This document shows positions 6,201 through 11,684 of a stretch of DNA of 11,684 bases, piece after piece (within the stretch, counting starts at the first letter, position 1; the number at the start of each line of letters is the position of its first letter). A program made the translations under genes and the position numbers. The notes beneath the pieces are model-generated. The model was not told the DNA's origin and made no database searches. It saw nothing but the letters and a program-made list of their open reading frames with translations. Origin of the DNA: Spirochaetaceae bacterium (lineage in GTDB: Bacteria; Spirochaetota; Spirochaetia; CADAEX01); contig WRFK01000029.1 of the NCBI GenBank assembly GCA_009778835.1, positions 1-11,684 on the forward strand. Direction: 5' to 3'.

Positions 6201-8069
6201 TTATTTAACAAATAACAACGATATTTCAGGAACAAAGGTTATAACAACTACAGCAACAAGCATAATCAAAAAGAAAGGAACTATTGATGAATATATCTTC
6301 TCAAGAGGCTGTTCAAATCTGTAGCTTGCCAGAAAGATATTAAGCCCTACCGGCGGAGTAAGATATCCAAGTTCAAGATTCGCAAGAAATATAATTCCAA
6401 GATGCACAGGGTTTATATTATATACTTCGCCTAACGGAACAATAAGAGGCACAATAACAAGAATTGCCGAAAAAATATCCATAAAACAGCCGGCAATAAG
6501 AAGCATAATATTAAGCAAAATAAGAAAAACAATTTTTGATGTTATGCGTGCAGCTATCCATTCACTAAGACGTTGAGGTATCATTTCATCGATCATATAA
6601 AAAGAGAAAGCTTTAGACATTCCAAGGATAATTAATATACCACCTACAACAGGAGCGCTCTTTTTTACAACAGCAATAAGCCCTTTTAAATTTATCTCTT
6701 TATGTATAAAAACTTCTACAACAAGAATATAAATTACAGCAATTGCGCCTGTTTCAATAATTGTTGCGCGCCCCGAAAAATAACTTATTACAATAATAAA
6801 AGGGAGAAGAAGCTCCCAAAAACATTTTTTTATACCTTTTAAAATATTTAAAACATTTATTTTTTCATGTCGTATTTTGTGTTTTTGCGTATACCAAATT
6901 CCTAGTATTGATAATGATAAAACAATAAGGATGCCGGGGAAAATACCTGCGATAAATAATTTCTTTATATCAATATTTGCGGTAATTCCATACAAAATTA
7001 TTGGCAGGCTTGGCGGGAACAGCAGCCCTATGCTGCCGGAAGATGTTAAAAGACCTGTACGGAATTTTTTATCCACTCCGTAATTTTCCAGAATTATATA
7101 AAGAAGTCCGCCTACTGCAAGTATTGTAACTCCGGAAGCGCCTGTAAATGTTGTAAAAAAAGCAGAAATAAGAACTGCCGCAATTATCATTCCTCCGGGA
7201 AACCAGCCAAAACTTTCCTTAAAAAAATCAACAAGCCTTTTCCCTGCCTGACTTTCGGACAATATAAAACCAGTAATAGTGAATAACGGGATTGCCGGAA
7301 TCATGTTCCCTGTAATAGCAACATAAATTTCATTTACAGCTATTTCTGTATAACCGATAGAGACAGAAATAAGTATATATGTAATGCCGCCAAGAACAAT
7401 AAAAATAGGCGCCCCAAACACTCCGGATAGAATAAGTAAAAGAATTAAAGGTGTTTTTAAAATTTGCAGTAAAACAATTGAGCCATCCATAATGCTTTTG
7501 GCAAAACCGGGTAAATTATTAATATTATCGTAAAGTGAAGGTACTATAAAAAGTAATCCTAACAACAATGCAGCAAATAAAAAAACAACTTTCTTTATAA
7601 GAGAAAAATCTTTTCTTAATGTATCTACAATTTCATTTAAAGCCATTCCCAAAAAGCAGATCGGCATTATTGCCGCCAAAAATCTGGTGTGTAAATAACC
7701 TACTTTATCGTTAGCGCCAAAAGCAATAAAAATAAAAAAAACAGATGCAACAAAAAAAGCCAGCAAAACTGAAATTTCAATTATTTTACAGAAAGAAGAT
7801 GTTGTTTTCTGAAATTTTTCGGGAATATATTTTTTTCCTGCTGCTATTGCGAGATGTTTTCCATCAAGTGACGCTACATAGCTGCCTATAAGAGCGATCC
7901 ACAAAACTATATGTCTCATTGTTGAATGAGAAGCAATAATTCCGGTCTGAAATATAATTCTTACAATAACTTCCAATATTGGAATAGCTGAAAGCAATAT
8001 AATCAGAGTGGTGATAATTGTATTCAAAAAATATTGAAACTTGTTCTTTCTATTTATTTCTGTACTCAT
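6201..8069 (-). CDS. tatQ-M: TRAP transporter fused DctQ-DctM permease (TatQ-M-like)
   Basis: This 622-residue protein is almost wholly hydrophobic. Residues 1-180 form the small DctQ-like part, with segments near 14-40, 50-68, 97-118, 129-148 and 160-178, and the R..VLW..L.GSYVA...GKHLAI pattern typical of DctQ. From about residue 205 the large DctM-like part begins with GAPIFIVLGG (219-228), followed by PAIPLFTITGFILSES, GASGVTILAVGGLLY and GSIGLLFPPSLPIILYG. DctM uses ion gradients for high-affinity solute uptake; DctQ-DctM fusion is common, and in T. pallidum Tp0958 is such a fusion. The ATG lies inside the end of tatP (20-nt overlap) with no good Shine-Dalgarno, so translation probably depends on coupling. 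Operon order is tatT, tatP, permease. The substrate is unknown. Confidence 0.93.
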   Translation of the reverse strand: MSTEINRKNKFQYFLNTIITTLIILLSAIPILEVIVRIIFQTGIIASHSTMRHIVLWIALIGSYVASLDGKHLAIAAGKKYIPEKFQKTTSSFCKIIEISVLLAFFVASVFFIFIAFGANDKVGYLHTRFLAAIMPICFLGMALNEIVDTLRKDFSLIKKVVFLFAALLLGLLFIVPSLYDNINNLPGFAKSIMDGSIVLLQILKTPLILLLILSGVFGAPIFIVLGGITYILISVSIGYTEIAVNEIYVAITGNMIPAIPLFTITGFILSESQAGKRLVDFFKESFGWFPGGMIIAAVLISAFFTTFTGASGVTILAVGGLLYIILENYGVDKKFRTGLLTSSGSIGLLFPPSLPIILYGITANIDIKKLFIAGIFPGILIVLSLSILGIWYTQKHKIRHEKINVLNILKGIKKCFWELLLPFIIVISYFSGRATIIETGAIAVIYILVVEVFIHKEINLKGLIAVVKKSAPVVGGILIILGMSKAFSFYMIDEMIPQRLSEWIAARITSKIVFLILLNIMLLIAGCFMDIFSAILVIVPLIVPLGEVYNINPVHLGIIFLANLELGYLTPPVGLNIFLASYRFEQPLEKIYSSIVPFFLIMLVAVVVITFVPEISLLFVK

Positions 8070-9030
8070 CTATATATTTTCTGACCTCTGAATGAATTTG
8101 GGGCGAAAATGACTGCTTTAGAAGGTCAACACCATTATCTACAACTTTTTCCCATTCCACAAGAGCTTCGGGAGTTACTGGAACAATAGTGAAACCTTGT
8201 TTTTTCATTACTTCTATTCCCTCATTTTCAATTTTCACAATTTTTGCATAAAAGCCACCAATAATCTCATTTGTTCTTTTTATAATCAAAGGTTTATACT
8301 TATCGTTTATTGATTTCCATGCTCTTTCACTTATCGTAAGAAGACAATATACAGGGCTTACAGGCATATCAAGCATATAGGGAATATGCTGTGTAATACC
8401 CAATGAACTTGCGGTATAAGGCGTTATATATGTAGCTTCAGCCATGCCGCTATATATTCCGGAAATCAAATCATTAAAACTCAAAGGGATAACTCTAAAA
8501 CCGCTTCTCTGCCATATTTGAATTGCTTTCTGATCCGAACTGTCAACAGCAAGTTTTATCTGCCTGAGATCATCCGGATAGAGAACTTTTGTTTTGCTAA
8601 ACCATCTTATCCAACCTGTATTTGTCCATCCAAGAGAAACAAAACCATTTTCCTGAAGCTTTTTGTTAAATGTTGGCTCCATTTTTTTTAAAACATAATC
8701 TAATTCATCATCATCTTTTATTAACATTGGAATACTAAGTACAAAAAGATCATCAGATATATTTTTAATACCATAGGTAGAAAGAGCAGCAGCATGCAAT
8801 CCACCAAGCTTTATTTTTCTTAATATATCTATTTCATCACCTACTGTTCCGCCTGAATAGATTTTTACTCTAATTTCACCATTAGATATTTTTGACCACT
8901 CCGCAGCTATCTCTTTAATTGTTGTTTCCCATAAAGAACCTGTGGGAGCTACTGTACCTATTTTTATTTCCTGTGCAAAAATAGTTGCAATAGAAATAAT
9001 AAAAAGAGAAAATAGCAATACTTTTTTCAT
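8050..9030 (-). CDS. tatP: TRAP transporter substrate-binding protein, DctP/TatP-like
   Basis: This 326-residue protein has the size of a DctP-family binding protein. A signal peptide is visible (MKK, hydrophobic core, likely cleavage IFA|QE at 19/20). The mature part starts EIKIGTVAPTGSLWETTIKE and continues with EIRVKIYSGGTVGDEIDILRKIKLGG, the usual first domain of the family, then SFNDLISGIYSGMAEATYITPY in the second. I chose the ATG at 9030 because AAGGA sits 7 nt upstream and it begins a proper signal peptide; an earlier in-frame TTG at 9060 does not. The arginine that binds the carboxylate of organic-acid ligands in classical DctP (KIR motif) appears as Lys159 in RQIKLAV, so the ligand may not be a simple dicarboxylate. 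The gene starts 22 nt after the tatT stop. Confidence 0.92.
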   Translation of the reverse strand: MKKVLLFSLFIISIATIFAQEIKIGTVAPTGSLWETTIKEIAAEWSKISNGEIRVKIYSGGTVGDEIDILRKIKLGGLHAAALSTYGIKNISDDLFVLSIPMLIKDDDELDYVLKKMEPTFNKKLQENGFVSLGWTNTGWIRWFSKTKVLYPDDLRQIKLAVDSSDQKAIQIWQRSGFRVIPLSFNDLISGIYSGMAEATYITPYTASSLGITQHIPYMLDMPVSPVYCLLTISERAWKSINDKYKPLIIKRTNEIIGGFYAKIVKIENEGIEVMKKQGFTIVPVTPEALVEWEKVVDNGVDLLKQSFSPQIHSEVRKYIDEYRNK

Positions 9031-9052
9031 AATTGCATCCTTTATCTTTGTA

Positions 9053-9982
9053 TTAATCAATTAAAAAATAATTATCAATATTATCTAAAAGCCAAATAGC
9101 TTTTTCTTTGTTTATTGTATTTTCCAGTCTATTTTCAGGATATTTATTTATATCAAATGATATGGCTTTTTCAAGCATTTTTTTATATTCAGCAATACCC
9201 TCTTTTGACTGTCTTTTGGGACAAACTGTTGTTGCATAAGCAATATAGGGAGATATTTTACTGCCCCCAGACAATTCAAGCGCTTTTTTATAATGATATT
9301 CGGCTTTCAGAAGACTGCCACCCATACTTTCCGGCATTGATGCATAATACATTAAAAAATACTCGTGCAATACGCCATTACCATAATCAGGATCAAGATC
9401 AGCAGCAATAAACATTATCCTGATCGCGCTATCCCTGAATGGAGCAAGAAAAGGGTCTGTTAAATCAATTGTTATTGCGCTCATCATACCAGCACCAAAC
9501 CAATAAAGAGTATCAACATCTTCTTTTTTATAATTATATTCAACAGTTTTTTTGTCGGAAAGCTCTATTTTTATTTTATATTTGAGTTCAAGAGACTCTT
9601 TCAAATAATTACTTCCTCTCATATATAGCTTTTTTGCTCTATCATACATTTCCGACTGTTTTTTCCATTCATTATAATCAAGCATGCCTGCAGGAGTTTG
9701 AATAAAAAGATTGGAATAAATAATAAAAAGCTTGCCTGTGGCTGCTTTTACCTCATAATTTGCAGGATCGCTTTCAATCAAAATTTCATTAAGCTTTATT
9801 GCAAACGGAAGAGACTCTTTTACCAGTTGCGGATCATCGTCTTTTGAAAATGCAACCATCCCTGCTTCTCCCAAAGAACTGGAGACAGCTTTTACAGCCA
9901 TTTTATTTATTGAACAGGAAGAAATTGAAATTCCTATAAAAATAATTACAAATATTGTCAAAACTTTTTTAAAATAATTCAT
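9053..9982 (-). CDS. tatT: TatT-like TRAP-associated lipoprotein with TPR-like helices
   Basis: From the ATG at 9982 this is a 309-residue lipoprotein. Its signal peptide ends in the spirochaete-type lipobox ISSC, with lipidated Cys23. The rest is mainly amphipathic helix, including FAIKLNEILIESDPANYEVKAA, KKLYMRGSNYLKESLEL and EYHYKKALELSGG, the last resembling TPR repeats. In T. pallidum the homologous position (Tp0956) encodes TatT, a trimeric lipoprotein that binds the neighbouring binding protein, and the gene order here is the same. The role inferred is periplasmic delivery or docking of ligand for the TRAP system. An in-frame TTG 30 nt upstream is rejected because the ATG begins a clean signal peptide and has AAGGG 5 nt upstream. 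Identity rests on gene order, the lipobox and helical pattern, so it is strong but not proven. Confidence 0.85.
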   Translation of the reverse strand: MNYFKKVLTIFVIIFIGISISSCSINKMAVKAVSSSLGEAGMVAFSKDDDPQLVKESLPFAIKLNEILIESDPANYEVKAATGKLFIIYSNLFIQTPAGMLDYNEWKKQSEMYDRAKKLYMRGSNYLKESLELKYKIKIELSDKKTVEYNYKKEDVDTLYWFGAGMMSAITIDLTDPFLAPFRDSAIRIMFIAADLDPDYGNGVLHEYFLMYYASMPESMGGSLLKAEYHYKKALELSGGSKISPYIAYATTVCPKRQSKEGIAEYKKMLEKAISFDINKYPENRLENTINKEKAIWLLDNIDNYFLID

Positions 9983-10008
9983 AAAAACCCTTACATCCTT
10001 TTTTCCAG

Positions 10009-10023
10009 GCAATTTTAAATTGC
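10009..10023. promoter_or_regulatory. 15-bp palindrome upstream of tatT
   Basis: GCAATTT and AAATTGC are perfect inverted 7-mers around a central T, 27 nt upstream of the tatT ATG. The size and symmetry suit a repressor operator or a small leader hairpin. It is AT-rich, so chance occurrence is possible. The rest of the 89-nt gap (9983-10071) shows no convincing promoter; a TATAAC -10-like hexamer (minus strand 10051-10046) lacks a good -35. Confidence 0.35.
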
Positions 10024-10071
10024 TTTAGATTTATTAGTTATTCAAGTTATATATTAACACAGTTTTATTTA

Positions 10072-10533
10072 TTAATTGTTACAAATTTTTATCATTTTTG
10101 TCAGAAGTGAATCAAAAATATTTGCAAATTTTTGTAAATCTTTTTGATTAAAACTCGTTTCTTCATCAATTTTTAATCCAGATTCTCTTATTGTAAGCAT
10201 AATATTGCGAATAGAAAGCCTTTCTTTTATGTTTTCAGATGTATATTGCGTTCCCCTGTCATTAATAACATTTATATTTTTACTTACAAGCTTTTCCGCA
10301 AGAGGAATATCTCTAGTTATAACAATATCATTTTTTTCAGTATTATTCAGAATATAGTTATCTGCTGCATTAAGATCATCTTCTACTATAATGTCTTCAA
10401 CAATTTTCGAATTTTTATGCGGGATCTTTTTATTTGCGACCATTATTAGGGATATTCCTGTTCTTTCTGCTGCTTTTAAAACAATTTCCCTTACTTTTAT
10501 GGGACAGGAGTCCGCATCGATCCATATTTTCAT
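10072..10533 (-). CDS. yaiI: YaiI/YqxD family (DUF188, UPF0178) PIN-like protein
   Basis: This 153-residue protein matches the usual length of the widespread DUF188 family. Diagnostic motifs are WIDADSCPIKVRE at the N-terminus (Asp6, Asp8, Cys10), DLNAADNYI (53-61), IVITRDIPLAEKLV (70-83) and DRGTQYTSENI (92-102). The acidic positions resemble those of PIN-fold nucleases, so a metal-dependent RNA or nucleic-acid role is often suggested, but the family's function is not established. Its ATG overlaps the manA stop by 4 nt (ATGA) and lacks a clear Shine-Dalgarno, so it is coupled to manA translation. The next gene, tatT, lies 89 nt downstream on the same strand. Confidence 0.95.
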   Translation of the reverse strand: MKIWIDADSCPIKVREIVLKAAERTGISLIMVANKKIPHKNSKIVEDIIVEDDLNAADNYILNNTEKNDIVITRDIPLAEKLVSKNINVINDRGTQYTSENIKERLSIRNIMLTIRESGLKIDEETSFNQKDLQKFANIFDSLLTKMIKICNN

Positions 10534-11684
10534 ATATTAACTGAAGCCATATATAATGTTCCATCTCCATTTATAATATATGGACATGCGCATGCAGGAA
10601 TAATAAATGAGTCGCTATTTTTAAAGCTATATTCGCTGTTTTCTTTGGGGAATATTACTTTACAACCATTACCAATATAAAAATAAAGTTCAATATTTTT
10701 TCTTGATTTTTTATAGCTATAACTGCCTTTATCCAATGAAATAACAGAAAAAATAAACTCTCCGGCGCTGGTAATATATTTTTCTGCATTGTTCTCTGTT
10801 TTTGGCGCAGTAATTCCTTTATCTATAGAAGACTTTTTAAAATTTCCAATTTCAAGAAGCCCTTTAACATCAATATATTTTGGCGTGAGTCCTCCCCGGA
10901 GCACATTATCGGAATTTGCCATAATCTCAAATCCTATGCCTGAAATATATGAATGGAGTTCTCCTGCAGGTATAAAAAGTGCGTTGTGCGGTTTAAGTTT
11001 TAAGATATTTAGAAAAAGCGGGGCCAGAACTCCCGGGTCATAGCCATAAACAGAATAAAAGTTTTTGATCGTATCAGATATTATTCCTTTATTTTTCCTG
11101 CAGTTATAAAGCGCCTGATCAATAACATCATTCAGATCATTTTTATCCATTGATAAAAGATAAGTAAAAAGTTTTTTGATTGTTGACAAACATTTCTCTT
11201 TTTCTGCTTTTTTAATAAATAGAGGAGAAAAAGCTTTAAGGTTTGAGTATATAAAATTATAATCTTTGAAACCTTTTAAAAGATAAAAATCTGTCAGTGG
11301 ATATATAAGTTCCGGTTTGTGGTTTCTGTCCTTATAAGTTCTGTTGAAAGCTGAAATATCAATTTTTTCTTTTTCTTCATTATCAAATCCTTTTTCAGCT
11401 TCTTTCTTCGATGGGTGGACTTGTATTGACAGAGGTTTTTCTGCAGCAAGTATTTTAAAGAGAAAAGGAAGTTCTCCATTGTATTTTTTATTTACAGCTT
11501 TTCCCAATATTGCATTGCTGTCTGTTTTTATAAATTCCGATAACTTTATTTTTTGATCATTGGAGACAGCGACAACTCCATCGCCATTTTTATGGCTGCC
11601 CATCCAGAGCTCAGCCAAAGGAGTTCCTTTTAAATCATCTCTCTCTATAATATTTTGTATACCGGAGAGAGAACCCCAATCATA
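10530..11684 (-). CDS. manA: Type I mannose-6-phosphate isomerase (5' partial)
   Basis: The frame is open from the right window edge to TGA at 10532-10530, giving 384 residues; the first codons lie outside the window. It starts within the N-terminal YDWGS motif, followed by PLAELWMGSHKN, so only a few residues are missing. Zinc ligands are visible in IQVHP (Gln88, His90), HKPE (Glu125) and ELHSY (His244) in the visible numbering. The active-site Arg lies in NSDNVLRGGLTPK (Arg263). The enzyme interconverts mannose-6-phosphate and fructose-6-phosphate, either to make GDP-mannose precursors or to use mannose. The region between about 135 and 225 is the helical insert typical of class I. It shares an ATGA overlap with the DUF188 gene downstream. 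The ending MASVNI is normal for the family, so it looks complete and functional. Confidence 0.96.
   Translation of the reverse strand, partial: YDWGSLSGIQNIIERDDLKGTPLAELWMGSHKNGDGVVAVSNDQKIKLSEFIKTDSNAILGKAVNKKYNGELPFLFKILAAEKPLSIQVHPSKKEAEKGFDNEEKEKIDISAFNRTYKDRNHKPELIYPLTDFYLLKGFKDYNFIYSNLKAFSPLFIKKAEKEKCLSTIKKLFTYLLSMDKNDLNDVIDQALYNCRKNKGIISDTIKNFYSVYGYDPGVLAPLFLNILKLKPHNALFIPAGELHSYISGIGFEIMANSDNVLRGGLTPKYIDVKGLLEIGNFKKSSIDKGITAPKTENNAEKYITSAGEFIFSVISLDKGSYSYKKSRKNIELYFYIGNGCKVIFPKENSEYSFKNSDSFIIPACACPYIINGDGTLYMASVNI

Noticed and set aside
9031..9060. Upstream TTG start for the binding protein
   Set aside because: It would put ten polar residues before the signal peptide and overlap the tatT stop; the ATG at 9030 has its own Shine-Dalgarno.

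Overview
This window is an AT-rich bacterial fragment, roughly one third G+C outside one short island. It most likely comes from a spirochaete of the Treponema type. The best evidence is the three-gene minus-strand block of a helical lipoprotein (TatT-like), a DctP-like binding protein and a fused DctQM permease. This is the layout of the TPAT transporter (TRAP with an associated TPR-like lipoprotein) described at Tp0956-Tp0958 of Treponema pallidum. The assignment is inference, because no rRNA or other marker lies in the window.

Layout: positions 2-2456 (+) hold a 5'-truncated nucleotide-sugar 4,6-dehydratase of the CapD/FlaA1 type. It overlaps a DegT-family PLP aminotransferase, and together they look like a route to a 4-amino-4,6-dideoxy nucleotide sugar for surface glycan or glycosylation. 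Positions 2457-2684 are a sharply bounded island of about 65% G+C (hand count), with two adjacent hairpins, a perfect 28-bp direct repeat and a second 13-bp near-perfect repeat. The island ends in a strong Shine-Dalgarno sequence that serves the next gene. Positions 2690-6144 (+) carry three tightly coupled genes for the large, 2Fe-2S and FAD-type subunits of a xanthine dehydrogenase/CO dehydrogenase-family hydroxylase.

A convergent boundary at 6145-6200 separates these from minus-strand genes. Reading leftwards from the right edge these are manA (type I mannose-6-phosphate isomerase, 5' end outside the window), a YaiI/YqxD (DUF188, PIN-like) protein coupled to it by an ATGA overlap, then tatT, tatP and the fused permease.

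The most unusual part is the hydroxylase trio. All three frames are open and translationally coupled, and the small subunit keeps all eight cluster cysteines. The large subunit, however, has replaced nearly every recognisable molybdenum-cofactor motif, including the catalytic Gly-Glu (here Gly-Asp), and the FAD subunit has altered flavin-binding glycine motifs. Either this is a divergent enzyme with unusual cofactor use, or an electron-transfer complex that has lost classical hydroxylase chemistry. The repeat island placed directly upstream, supplying the ribosome-binding site, is a second independent oddity.

No RNA genes, CRISPR arrays, transposases or phage genes were seen. No gap between genes exceeds 300 bases.
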